From assembly GCA_965215845.1 (NCBI GenBank), contig CBDCEL010000004.1, positions 3,096,459-3,160,458 on the forward strand: 64,000 bases of DNA, written 5' to 3'. This document shows positions 41,362-50,676 of the stretch, one piece after another (the stretch's first letter is position 1; each line of letters starts with the position of its first letter). Source of the stretch: Aurantibacter_A sp965215845 (GTDB lineage Bacteria > Bacteroidota > Bacteroidia > Flavobacteriales > Flavobacteriaceae). Position numbers and translations under genes: made by a program. The notes under the pieces are model-generated. The model searched no databases, was not told the origin of the DNA, and saw only the letters and a program-made list of their open reading frames with translations.

Positions 41362-44300
41362 TTAGAAGCTTGCGCGGATTGTGAGCCCATATCTTCTGGC
41401 GGAAGGCCCTGTGATATAATCGATGCCCTGTCCGTTACCCACACCTGCGCTTGACGAGTTGGTATCGAAGTTTATGTTATCCGGAAAGTTGACTGCCTTG
41501 AACCAAAGATTTTGGCCCGATAATGTAAATGACAGGTTTCCAAAAGGAGTCTTTTTCAACATTTCTTTGGGTATCGAATAGCCCAATGAAGCTTCTTGCA
41601 GTCGAATTGTTGTTCCGTCAAAAACGCTAAGTTCGTTGATATCTCCACCGAAGAATGTGTTGAAACCAAACTCGGTAGAACTGATTGCCACGTTGTTCGG
41701 AGCACCATTTGCGAATACCCCGGGCAATACGTAGTTCGATTCTCGACTTATCGGATTGTCAGCATCTACGGTACCACGTCCGATCAATGATGCGGCCGTA
41801 ATGGAATATATATCCCCTCCATGTCTGTATGATAGATTTGCCGATAAAGTAATCCCCTTATATGAAAAAGAAGGTATCAAGGCAGTCGTCCAATCAGGGT
41901 TCGGATCACCTATTTCAGAAATGCTATTGTTGACGAGATATCTTCCGTTTCCTCCTACAATTCTGTCACCGTTGGCGTCTTTTAGGAAAGTGGTTCCCAA
42001 GAACACCCCAAAAGGCCGTCCTTCAACAGCATAGTTCGCCGCTTCGCCGGCTACGGCTTGAGTCAATAAGATATTATTGGTGCCTTCCGCAAGATCTGTT
42101 ACGGTGGTCTCATTCGTGGTGAAATTACCGGCCAAATTAAACCTGAATCCGTTGTCGGCACCTTTGAAGACATCAAGGTCGAAATCAACTTCTAGGCCTT
42201 GTGACTGAATCTCGCCGATGTTGACAAAAGTGTCGGTAAAACCAGTGGAACTGTCCAATGTCTGTTGGGTAATCAGGTCTTCGGTTTTCTTATCATACAG
42301 ACTGACATTTAGGTTCAGTCTATTGAACAGACGCAGGTCGATACCCGCTTCCAATTCTCCGACCCTTTCAGGCTTTAGACTGCGATTACCCAAGGTATTG
42401 GATACCGTATTGCCCGATATGACATTGCCGTTAAGGTCGACAAGATTTCTTGCGCCAAGAGTCAGTACATCCCTTGTGTTGAAAGGGGTGGGAAAGCCTG
42501 CGGAAGAACCATACCCGAAGCGGAACTTCAAATAGTTGAGGCCATCGCCCTTCATACCCGGAAATGCCTCTGTGGGGATGAATGAAATACTGGCACCCGG
42601 ATATAGTAATGAATTGTTCTGTCTTTCCAATGTTGAGGACCAGTCGTTTCTGGCCACCGCATTTAGATATAGAAACTCTTTATATGCCAATGTTGCATCA
42701 ATGTAGACCCCGACTAGGTTTTCCTCAAAATCACGGTTGATGGGAATTCCCGAGAAAGAGTTTATCGGTGAGGGCGTTGTGAAATTGTAATGCTCCAACA
42801 CTCCAAAGACGAGTTGCCCTTGGCTTTCCAATCCATCCCTCGAAAATACATCCCTTCTACTGTTGGCCCCAAGGGTTACCTTCAGGTTCAAGTTGTCCGA
42901 TAACTCGCGATCGGCACTTAAAATCAAATCGTGATTGCTGATACTGTTCCGCACAGCCGACGTTCTGAGAACTCCCAAAACAGGCCCGTCGACACCACCT
43001 TTGTTTTGTCCGTAAGAGTTGAGTTCTGAATAGGTATCGAGCCCAAACCTGTATGAAAGATTCATCCAATCGTTCAATTCATAGCTCAGCGACATATTGC
43101 CAAGAAACCTATCGGTGTTTTGTGAAGTCTTGGCATTCGCTACTGTCCAATTTGGATTTTGAATATCGTTGCCGCCTCGGTAATAGACACTACGCCCGTC
43201 AGCTGCCTGAAAAGGAAGATTGGTCAAATCTACACTTCTTGGCGTATAGAGGATATCACCGAAAATCGCACCCCCGTCAAAAGCTGCCCCACTACCGGTA
43301 CTCACGGCATTTGGCGGGGATCTAAAACCTGTTCTTACGAAATTGAAGATACCCGAGACGGTAAACTTATTTGTTAGCCTTGCGTTGCCCCCAATGCTGA
43401 AATTATTGCGCAGAAGGTTGTTTCCAGGTGTAAAACCAATGTCTTCGGTACGGCCGTAGTTGGCGTTGAATGAGACATTCTCTGCACCGCCCCTGATATT
43501 TACCGAGGTACTCGATACATAACCCGTTCTAAAAAATTCCTCTACACTATTATAAGGCTTATAAGGATAAGGGTCGTCCAACAAATCTTCAAAACCGGCA
43601 ATCAACGTTTGGTCGGCAATGAAGTTGAAGGGATGCCGTAGAATGGCTGTACCGTCGGCCCCATCACTCGAATATTGTGCTGCATTGGCTATACCGTCAT
43701 TATCGGTTCTGTCGAATCTAGGTCCCCAGTTACTAAAGAAATAGCCAAAACCTTGATGGAAGCCACCTCCATAATTGTCTTGATAATTAGGTAGAACCGG
43801 TTTTGACAAAAAGATGGATTGCGTTACGGAAACCTCTGCCTTACTTGATGTTTCCCCTGATTTCGAGCCTTTGGTCGTTATAAGGATCACTCCATTTCGA
43901 CCTCTATTCCCATAAAGTACGGTCGCACTTAAACCTTTAAGCACACTAACGCTTTCAATGGCGTTGGGATCGATATCCAAAAAGCGACTCGATTCAGTAT
44001 TTCCATCCAGGAAGTTCGATTGTGTATTTGTGCCGCTATCAAACGGTACGCCATCAACGATAAAGAGTGGTTGATTCGACTGTGTAGCCGAAGAAAACCC
44101 CCTAATGATAATGTTCGTGCCCGATCCCGAAAGACCATTGTTTGAAGTGATATTCACACCGGCGACCTTGCCATTGAGAACACGGGCAATATCCGCCTCT
44201 GGCCGGGCTTCAACAAGGTCAGAATCTACCGTGGTCACTGCATAGCCCAAAGATCTTTTTTCCCTTATGATACCTTGTGCCGTAACGACCACTTCTTGAA

Positions 44301-44601
44301 GTGCCTCTGCGTCTTCCTCCATTTGGATGTTGATTACATCGTCGGTACCCACTATGGTCTCTACGGTTTTTTGCCCGAGATAAGAGAAGACCAACGTTTG
44401 CCCTTCACTGACCTGAATGGCATAATTTCCATCGAAGTCCGATTGTGTACCATTGGTGGTTCCCTGCACAAGAATGTTCACTCCTGGTAAAGGAAAATTA
44501 TCTTGGTCCGTAATGGTACCGGTAATGGTTTTGTCTTGTGCGAATGCCCCACATAATCCAATAAGAAAAAGCATCAACACCCAATTACATTTTTTTTTCA
44601 T
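41362..44601 (-). CDS. SusC/RagA TonB-dependent outer-membrane transporter
   Basis: A 1079-residue outer-membrane protein. A signal peptide precedes a carboxypeptidase-D-like extension (ITGTITDQDNFPLPGVNILVQ), then the TonB plug with LQEVVVTAQG, and VSVLKGLSATVLYGNRGRNGVILITTK. A 22-strand barrel follows, ending in YGLTIRASF with terminal Phe. It imports an oligosaccharide or peptide captured by the SusD partner, using TonB energy. Length and all plug motifs are intact. Confidence 0.96.
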   Translation of the reverse strand: MKKKCNWVLMLFLIGLCGAFAQDKTITGTITDQDNFPLPGVNILVQGTTNGTQSDFDGNYAIQVSEGQTLVFSYLGQKTVETIVGTDDVINIQMEEDAEALQEVVVTAQGIIREKRSLGYAVTTVDSDLVEARPEADIARVLNGKVAGVNITSNNGLSGSGTNIIIRGFSSATQSNQPLFIVDGVPFDSGTNTQSNFLDGNTESSRFLDIDPNAIESVSVLKGLSATVLYGNRGRNGVILITTKGSKSGETSSKAEVSVTQSIFLSKPVLPNYQDNYGGGFHQGFGYFFSNWGPRFDRTDNDGIANAAQYSSDGADGTAILRHPFNFIADQTLIAGFEDLLDDPYPYKPYNSVEEFFRTGYVSSTSVNIRGGAENVSFNANYGRTEDIGFTPGNNLLRNNFSIGGNARLTNKFTVSGIFNFVRTGFRSPPNAVSTGSGAAFDGGAIFGDILYTPRSVDLTNLPFQAADGRSVYYRGGNDIQNPNWTVANAKTSQNTDRFLGNMSLSYELNDWMNLSYRFGLDTYSELNSYGQNKGGVDGPVLGVLRTSAVRNSISNHDLILSADRELSDNLNLKVTLGANSRRDVFSRDGLESQGQLVFGVLEHYNFTTPSPINSFSGIPINRDFEENLVGVYIDATLAYKEFLYLNAVARNDWSSTLERQNNSLLYPGASISFIPTEAFPGMKGDGLNYLKFRFGYGSSAGFPTPFNTRDVLTLGARNLVDLNGNVISGNTVSNTLGNRSLKPERVGELEAGIDLRLFNRLNLNVSLYDKKTEDLITQQTLDSSTGFTDTFVNIGEIQSQGLEVDFDLDVFKGADNGFRFNLAGNFTTNETTVTDLAEGTNNILLTQAVAGEAANYAVEGRPFGVFLGTTFLKDANGDRIVGGNGRYLVNNSISEIGDPNPDWTTALIPSFSYKGITLSANLSYRHGGDIYSITAASLIGRGTVDADNPISRESNYVLPGVFANGAPNNVAISSTEFGFNTFFGGDINELSVFDGTTIRLQEASLGYSIPKEMLKKTPFGNLSFTLSGQNLWFKAVNFPDNINFDTNSSSAGVGNGQGIDYITGPSARRYGLTIRASF

Positions 44602-44801
44602 ACTTGAAATTTTAATGAGTTAGTTATCTGCCAATTATGTACAGCGAGTCTCTAAACATTCTTTGAAAACGGCTTTCAAAAAAGTCTACTCTAGGAAATC
44701 GTAAAAAACAATAAGTTCTTTCTTGGAGTATTTGCCTCAGAGTCGTTGTTACATTTAATTAGTCAATCGGGTCAAAGTAACAGGCTCTTAACATGATTTT
44801 A

Positions 44802-44832
44802 GGAAAGTCTTATAAACGTTTACCCATCCGAC
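44802..44832. repeat. 31-bp direct repeat, copy 1
   Basis: It contains CTTATAAACGTTTACCC and ATCCGAC. It is about 200 bases upstream of the SusC start. It is paired with 45170-45200 and shares 13 identical bases with 38729-38741. Confidence 0.8.
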
Positions 44833-45169
44833 AAATGCTTACGGATAATTTACCTTATAAAACAAATTGATCTTTTTTTGTTATAAAAATGCCGTGAAAA
44901 GGCCCACAGAATTTAGGCGAAAACAATGCTGGGGTTTTAGGTTGTTTCGTACTTTCATCCTATTAAAGTAGGGAGAGATTCCAAACCTTGGGGCGACCGG
45001 AAAGTTGGTAGTGCAAAGTCTTTAAAGCGCAGCCCTGAAAGGGTTTGATGACTAATTCAAACGATACTCTCAATTTCGGAAAGATACTTTTCCTTAAGAA
45101 GTAGTTATCCAGAGCTGCTTTCTTTAAAAAACAATATTCAAATTAACATGCTCTTTATTCATCCTGTGG

Positions 45170-45200
45170 AAAGACTTATAAACATTTACCCATCCGACCT
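45170..45200. repeat. 31-bp direct repeat, copy 2
   Basis: It differs from copy 1 at two bases (T/A and G/A). It sits 15 bases beyond the stop codon of the AraC-type regulator gene. Its function may be as an operator or a recombination remnant. Confidence 0.8.
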
Positions 45201-45215
45201 AGACTTACCTTGTTT

Positions 45216-46664
45216 TTACACCTTGATGCTCAGGGCATCTTTTTGATATTCACTGGGGGTAAGATTTGTGTCCCTCTTAAAGGCTTTATTGAAGGTTACT
45301 TTGTTGTTATATCCTACTTCATAGGCTATATCGATAATATTCAAATTGCCTTGAAGGTCCATTTCTAAAATTGACTTTGCCTCGGTTATTCTGTATTTGT
45401 TGACCAACTCATGAAAATTCATTTTGAAATGCTCATTGATCACTTGTGATGCATTGTGGCGTGAAGTGTTCAAGCGATCCGCTACCGTATCAAGGTTGAT
45501 ATCGTTTTCCTTATAGATTTTTTCCTCTTCAAACAGACGAATAAGGCTTTCTTTGAGCTCTTTTGACAAACTTTGGGTGAGCCCTGATTTTTTGTATTTA
45601 AAAAAGAGGCCTTTGTCCAAGTAGTAATTGCCACTGAAAACGTTGGGTTGAACATTGGCCGAATATCCGATATACATAACCATAAACGCCATACTTATGA
45701 TCTGTAGGTGATAAAGAAAACCAGACGTAATATTGTTGCCCAAGAGTACACCATAAGCCGCATAGCAAACGACATACATTACATGTATCGCGTAAATATT
45801 CTTTTGCCAAACCTTATTTTCGTGGATCAAACCCTTGTTCCTCCTAGCGCTAACATACAGTTTTCTAATATAGTATCCGTAAATGATAAGAGAGGCCAAT
45901 TTAAGTATGATAATGCCGATATCGGTAGCGCTTCTTCCGAGCGTTATTCGATCCATCATCAAGCCCAATTTTTCCGCGCCTGACATTGCATATATGGGGT
46001 ACATGTAAACTAAAAACAGCACAGTTGGCAAAAGATGAAGTAAATCTTGTTGCTTGAGCCTGTAATATTGGGTCGTGCGCTTAAAATAAAGGTAGAGTAG
46101 GGGGCCATATAGAAATGAAAAACAAGTTGACATTGCATAGGAATGCGGAAACTCGTATTGATAATTGGTAAGGCTCAAGCAAATATGAAGAATGAAAAAG
46201 GAGTGTATGAAAACAAAGGCACTGATCAAACTTCTGGCAACAAGATCGATCTTTTTGTTGAAATTGATAATTACCGCAATATAAAAGCCTATCAAGGCGA
46301 CATAAAGGTATAGAAAGGACCAGAAGGAAAATTTTGGCTCAAGCTTCAATTCGGAAAGAACGGGTTCCTGAAATGAATAAAACGGCGCAAAAGCGTCTTT
46401 TTCGATCGGATAACTTATAAGGGAAAAAAAATCGTCTCTATTCAAAGCGGATACAAGGCCATCTACCTTTGCACCAGTTGAGGTAGCGCCCATAATTAAT
46501 TCCGTACTTATGTCTTCATTAGGAGCCGGCAATACGGGTACATGATTAATATCAATATCAAAATAAGATGGGAAACCGTTATTTTCCTTGAATTCTATCG
46601 GCGCACTGGGGTATAGGAAAGAGCATACTAAAAAGAATGCGATTAAGATTCCTATATGTCTCAT
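45216..46664 (-). CDS. Membrane-anchored AraC-type regulator
   Basis: A 482-residue protein. A hydrophobic N-terminus is followed by a roughly 90-residue extracytoplasmic part. About seven to eight membrane helices span residues 110-370 (FWSFLYLYVALIGFYIAVIIN and others). A cytoplasmic AraC helix-turn-helix occupies the last 110 residues (INLDTVADRLNTSRHNASQVI, LNIIDIAYEVGYNNKVTFNKAFKRDTNLTPSEYQK). It could pass a membrane or ligand signal to DNA. It lies upstream of the SusCD operon in the same direction and is the natural candidate regulator of it (inference). Confidence 0.9.
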   Translation of the reverse strand: MRHIGILIAFFLVCSFLYPSAPIEFKENNGFPSYFDIDINHVPVLPAPNEDISTELIMGATSTGAKVDGLVSALNRDDFFSLISYPIEKDAFAPFYSFQEPVLSELKLEPKFSFWSFLYLYVALIGFYIAVIINFNKKIDLVARSLISAFVFIHSFFILHICLSLTNYQYEFPHSYAMSTCFSFLYGPLLYLYFKRTTQYYRLKQQDLLHLLPTVLFLVYMYPIYAMSGAEKLGLMMDRITLGRSATDIGIIILKLASLIIYGYYIRKLYVSARRNKGLIHENKVWQKNIYAIHVMYVVCYAAYGVLLGNNITSGFLYHLQIISMAFMVMYIGYSANVQPNVFSGNYYLDKGLFFKYKKSGLTQSLSKELKESLIRLFEEEKIYKENDINLDTVADRLNTSRHNASQVINEHFKMNFHELVNKYRITEAKSILEMDLQGNLNIIDIAYEVGYNNKVTFNKAFKRDTNLTPSEYQKDALSIKV

Positions 46665-47055
46665 TTAGGTTGATGATTGATGCCGTGTCTGAACTAGCCA
46701 TGTTCAAATTATGGAATTTAACGATTTCAAATCTTAAAAAAAACTTAAAAAAGGTAAGCCCCGATAATAGTTTACCTTGAAAATCAGGTATATCGGGCAT
46801 TTTCTTGAATCTTAAATTCTTTGGCCTAAAAGAATGGTGGGCAAATCGTGGCGTGTTCAAAAACAAAAAGCCGATATAAGATATCGGCTTTTCTTAAACT
46901 AACTAACTCAAAAAATACTAACTCAAATATTTTTGTTCAAGGGCACCTCATCAGGGCCCTTAATTAAATAACGGGGGAACCATTCAAATATTGCAGTTTT
47001 TCAAAAGACTTCTGGGTCGATATTGGGAAACGCTATGGTTTGATCCATGTCGCGA
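46665..47055. other. Gap with operator-like palindrome and terminator
   Basis: A 391-base gap. AAGGTAA (46751-46757) and TTACCTT (46772-46778) form an inverted repeat upstream of the AraC-type gene. The terminator below occupies 46866-46892. Nothing gene-like is seen. Confidence 0.5.
46866..46892 (-). terminator. Bidirectional terminator
   Basis: AAAAGCCGATAT and ATATCGGCTTTT form a 12-bp stem with a three-base loop. On the minus strand it is followed by TTTTTGTTTTTG, ending the purU-DUF4197 operon. Confidence 0.85.
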
Positions 47056-47760
47056 CTAATTGTCTTGAAGGGCAAAGACCCTACGCAGAAGGTCGGTCGT
47101 TCTTGAAGAAACTTTATTTCTAATTTCTTTTTCCTCGATGGAAATCATTTTATAAACACCGTCAAGGGCTTCTTGGGTAACATAATCGGTCAGGTCTGGA
47201 TTTACCTTTTTCACCAAGGGAATACTGTTGTAGCGACCGATGAGGTCGGCCCAAATTGCATCTGCCCCCACTTTTTCGAATGAGGACTTTATCACCGGAC
47301 TGAACTTGCCGTATAATTCGGTCTGTGTTGCCCTTGTCAGGTATTGTGTAGCTGCGTTGTCGCTTCCTAAAAGTATGTTTTTGGCATCGTTGAAGGTGAT
47401 TCCCTTTACCGCATTGACGAAAATGGGAGTGGCCTCGCCCACCGCGTCCTCAGCTGCCCGGTTCAAAACTTTCAGGCCTTCATCGGCAAGCTTGCCAAGC
47501 CCAATGTCGCGCAAGGTCTTATCTACTTTTTGAAGCTCGTCCGGTAAGAGTATTTTGACCAATTCGTTTTTATAGAACCCGTCTTCTTTGGTTAGCTTGC
47601 TCACTTGCTTGTCTATGCCAAAATCGAGCGCTTGGCGAAGGCCGTTGGCAATTTCGGCATTTCCGAGTCCCTCTTGGGGCAATTGATTGATGACTTGCTG
47701 TAGTTCACCGCAAGAGATAAATACAAATGTCAGTATAAATGGAAATAGTCTTTTCTTCAT
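47056..47760 (-). CDS. DUF4197 lipoprotein
   Basis: A 234-residue lipoprotein (MKKRLFPFILTFVFISCGELQ, Cys 17) made mainly of helices. Blocks such as NAEIANGLRQALDFGIDKQVSKL, EDAVGEATPIFVNAVKGITFNDAKNILLG and YVTQEALDGVYKMISIEEKEIRNK match the DUF4197 family, whose function is unknown. It probably faces the periplasm. It follows purU by 25 bp and probably shares its transcript. Confidence 0.9.
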   Translation of the reverse strand: MKKRLFPFILTFVFISCGELQQVINQLPQEGLGNAEIANGLRQALDFGIDKQVSKLTKEDGFYKNELVKILLPDELQKVDKTLRDIGLGKLADEGLKVLNRAAEDAVGEATPIFVNAVKGITFNDAKNILLGSDNAATQYLTRATQTELYGKFSPVIKSSFEKVGADAIWADLIGRYNSIPLVKKVNPDLTDYVTQEALDGVYKMISIEEKEIRNKVSSRTTDLLRRVFALQDN

Positions 47761-47785
47761 TTTTTTTGGATTGTGATACTATATC

Positions 47786-48637
47786 TTACGAGAAAATGAC
47801 CGTTTTATTGTTGTAGACCATCGTCTTTCTGGCCAAGTGTAGCTTAACCGCCCTCGCGAGCACGATTTTCTCAAGGTCTTTGCCCTTGGCTATCAAATCT
47901 TTTATACTGTGGGTATGTGAAACAGTGGTGACGTCTTGTTCGATGATGGGTCCCGCATCCAATTCTTCGGTAACATAATGACTAGTGGCCCCAATAATTT
48001 TCACGCCCCGTTTAAAAGCGGCATGATAAGGCTTGGCTCCGGCAAAGGCGGGTAGAAAAGAATGGTGTATGTTGATTATATTATTCGGATATTCATCGAT
48101 TATGGTTTTGGTCACAATCTGCATATATCGGGCGAGCACAATAAAATCAACCTGATTTTCCCGAAGAAGCCGCAATTGCTTTTTTTCGGCTTGATTTTTC
48201 GTATCTGGGGTAAGCGGGATATGATGAAAATCGATATTGAATTGATGGGCTATTTCGGCCAAAGCCCCATGGTTGCTGATAATAAACGGAATCTCGATGG
48301 CAAGCTCCCCCGAACGGTACCGGCTCAATAGGTCATAAAGACAATGCGTCGATTTAGAAACGAAAATGGCCATTTTAGGTCGGTCGCCATCAGTGAATAT
48401 ATTCCACTTCATTTGGTACCCAAGGGCCACCTCTTTATCAAAAGCTTCTTTTAATTCGGGCAACGACGTCTTTTCATTGTCGAAGTCTCCCTCAAGACGC
48501 ATAAAAAATATACCGGCTTGCTCATCGACATGTTGGTCTAGATAAGTGATATTGCCGCCCTTTAGGTGTATAAAACCGGTTACGGCACTGATAATTCCGG
48601 CCTGGTCAGGGCAATTGATAAGAATAATGGTCTTCAT
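47786..48637 (-). CDS. purU: Formyltetrahydrofolate deformylase
   Basis: A 283-residue enzyme with an N-terminal ACT domain (ILINCPDQAGIISAVTGFIHLKGGNI), so it is probably controlled by an amino acid such as glycine or methionine. A formyl-transferase fold follows with PNNIINIHHSFLPAFAGAKPYHAAFKRG and GATSHYVTEELDAGPIIEQDV. It releases formate from 10-formyl-THF, balancing one-carbon units. Full length. Confidence 0.95.
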   Translation of the reverse strand: MKTIILINCPDQAGIISAVTGFIHLKGGNITYLDQHVDEQAGIFFMRLEGDFDNEKTSLPELKEAFDKEVALGYQMKWNIFTDGDRPKMAIFVSKSTHCLYDLLSRYRSGELAIEIPFIISNHGALAEIAHQFNIDFHHIPLTPDTKNQAEKKQLRLLRENQVDFIVLARYMQIVTKTIIDEYPNNIINIHHSFLPAFAGAKPYHAAFKRGVKIIGATSHYVTEELDAGPIIEQDVTTVSHTHSIKDLIAKGKDLEKIVLARAVKLHLARKTMVYNNKTVIFS

Positions 48638-48732
48638 TTCAAGGCACTTTAAGGCCTCAAATGTATGACAATAATCCTAAGAGAGATCGTTATCGACCAA
48701 TGTTAGGCGGCTAATGAATAATAGATTTAAGA

Positions 48733-49137
48733 TTATCGGGTGCCATCGCTCAACAATGACTTTCGCCACTGTTTGAAAGACTTTCTAAAAGACGAAATCT
48801 CACCCCTTAGCAAATTGAGATACTCTTTTTCCTTGACCCCGTCGTGCTCGAGTCCATTGCAATACGAAGTAATATTGCGAATGATTATACTTATATAACT
48901 TGTACTATTTAAGCGTTCGGTATAGCTGGAGGTTCGCTCGGCCAGTTCTATTTTCTGTGGAATCAAAATCACATCGGTCAATAGGGAATCGGCTATGATA
49001 TCCCTAAGACTGTTCGATTTGTAGAGTTTCAGCAAATCTTTGTTGAATGTAACATAACTCGCTATCTCCCTGGTCATTTCACAGAGAGCGAGCGATCTTC
49101 GATAGACCGGAACGGACCTTAGATTGTGTGGGGACAT
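48733..49137 (-). CDS. Four-helix-bundle-like hypothetical protein
   Basis: A 134-residue, all-helical protein starting MSPHNLRSVPVYRRSLALCEMTREI. The early V-Y-R-R-S...EM pattern recalls the small four-helix-bundle (23S IVP-like) family common in Bacteroidota. No catalytic motif or signal peptide is present. It is divergent from the Lrp gene across 101 bases. The function is unknown. Confidence 0.6.
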   Translation of the reverse strand: MSPHNLRSVPVYRRSLALCEMTREIASYVTFNKDLLKLYKSNSLRDIIADSLLTDVILIPQKIELAERTSSYTERLNSTSYISIIIRNITSYCNGLEHDGVKEKEYLNLLRGEISSFRKSFKQWRKSLLSDGTR

Positions 49138-49238
49138 AATTTCAAAGCAATTTAGTAATATAAAGTTACGACGGAATTCTGCCAGTTCGATTTAGATTAA
49201 TTAGCAATTTTGTATCTTGACCTTCGATTATAAATTAA

Positions 49239-49700
49239 TTGATTCAAAAAGTATTGAAAGCAAAAATTGATGATTTAAATTGGAAAATCTTGGAATGTCT
49301 GCAGACCAACGCGCGGGAATCTTACGCCAATATTGGCCGTAAAGTGGGCCTTACCCCACCGGCGGTGGCCGAACGCATCAAGAAGATGGAAGACCTTGAG
49401 ATTCTTATCGGTTACCAGGCGGTGGTTTCCCATACAAAAACGGGTCACGCCCTGCGAGCGATTATCACCTTACGTGCATTCATGGGCAAGTTGAAGCCCT
49501 TCTTGGCAATGGTCGATTCGCTGAACGAGGTAATCAATTGCTATCGCATTACCGGAAACGAAAATATTGTAATGGAAGTTGTGCTGGTAGACCAATCGCA
49601 TCTTGAAAAGTTCATAGACAAACTTATTCAATACGGTGAAACCCGTACGCATATCATTTTATCACATGTAGTTTCACGAACCCCGATCGGTAAAGGTTGA
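49239..49700 (+). CDS. Lrp/AsnC family transcriptional regulator
   Basis: About 153 residues. The N-terminal helix-turn-helix is IDDLNWKILECLQTNARESYANIGRKVGLTPPAVAERIKKME. The RAM ligand domain follows (GHALRAIITLRAFMG, EVINCYRITGNENIVMEVVL). No ATG exists at the beginning; the start must be a TTG, at 49239 or more likely 49254, just before KAKIDDL. It senses amino acids in general; the effector is unknown. Confidence 0.9.
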   Translation: MIQKVLKAKIDDLNWKILECLQTNARESYANIGRKVGLTPPAVAERIKKMEDLEILIGYQAVVSHTKTGHALRAIITLRAFMGKLKPFLAMVDSLNEVINCYRITGNENIVMEVVLVDQSHLEKFIDKLIQYGETRTHIILSHVVSRTPIGKG

Positions 49701-49764
49701 TTTGTGATCGTAAAAACAAAGGCATTATTTGTACGAAAATGATTTAAACTAGTATTTTTAGCGT

Positions 49765-50592
49765 ATGGATTGGTTGGAAAAAGGAAACGAATACCTTCAG
49801 ATTGCAATCGATAAGGCGATTTTTTATTTGCCGCGAATTTTAGTCGCTGGAATAATTCTATGGATCGGTTTCAGAATTGTAAGGAAAATAGTGCAATTGG
49901 TCGGCGCCGCCCTTGAACGTACGGGCTTTTCGGCAACTCTTAGGCCCTTTATTTCTTCCACGCTCAGTATCATCTTAAAGGGAGCGGTGCTTTTCGTGAT
50001 TGCCACGATATTGGGTGCCGATCTCACCGGTTTGGTAGCCATTTTGGCCGCTGCCGGTTTTGCCATTGGAATGGCACTTCAGGGGAGTTTGGGCAATTTT
50101 GCTTCCGGTATTTTGATTTTGACCTTGAAACCTTATAAGGTGGGCGATTGGATACAGGTCGATGACAAATTCGGCAGGGTGGAGGAAATCGGGATTTTCA
50201 GTACCAATGTCTTGACCCCGGGCAACAAGATTTTGATCATACCCAATTCGAAGATTACCGATTCGGTGGTCACCAACTTTTCCGAAAGGGGAATGATACG
50301 ACTCGAGCTTGAGGTCACAATGCCCTATGAGGAAAGTTTTCCGAGGGTAAACAAGATTATTGAGGATGCGATAAAGGACGTTCCCGGAATTTTGGCCGAC
50401 CCCAGACCTGAAATAGGCATTCAGACCTTTGATTCGCATAGTATTCAGCTTACGGTTAGGCCATATACCTTGCCCGATAATTTTTGGGAAGTCACATTTG
50501 CGGCCAATAAGGCGATCAAGAAGGCATTCAGCAACAATAATGTAAAGGTTGCCTACTCAGAAGGCGTGGAAATTGGTCAAATAGGGGAATGA
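49765..50592 (+). CDS. Small-conductance mechanosensitive channel (MscS)
   Basis: A 275-residue inner-membrane protein with three helices. The pore helix TM3 is AAAGFAIGMALQGSLGNFASGILILTLKP, glycine/alanine rich as in MscS. The beta-domain motif KVGDWIQVDDKFGRVEEIGIFSTNVLTPGNKILIIPNSKI follows. It opens on membrane tension to release solutes during osmotic down-shock. Full length. Confidence 0.95.
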   Translation: MDWLEKGNEYLQIAIDKAIFYLPRILVAGIILWIGFRIVRKIVQLVGAALERTGFSATLRPFISSTLSIILKGAVLFVIATILGADLTGLVAILAAAGFAIGMALQGSLGNFASGILILTLKPYKVGDWIQVDDKFGRVEEIGIFSTNVLTPGNKILIIPNSKITDSVVTNFSERGMIRLELEVTMPYEESFPRVNKIIEDAIKDVPGILADPRPEIGIQTFDSHSIQLTVRPYTLPDNFWEVTFAANKAIKKAFSNNNVKVAYSEGVEIGQIGE

Positions 50593-50676
50593 CCGATGAT
50601 ATTTTGCTTAGATCTTACGGCCATTGTCGACCATAGCCGAATAAAATTTTGGCGAGATTTTTGATGCCCCATTGTT

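Larger units (their letters stand above)
44602..45215. other. Upstream region of susC with direct repeats
   Basis: A 614-base gap without a gene. It contains two 31-base direct repeats, at 44802-44832 and 45170-45200, with two mismatches, and scattered TTTACC hexamers. The susC promoter presumably lies near its left end. I see nothing else. Confidence 0.5.
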
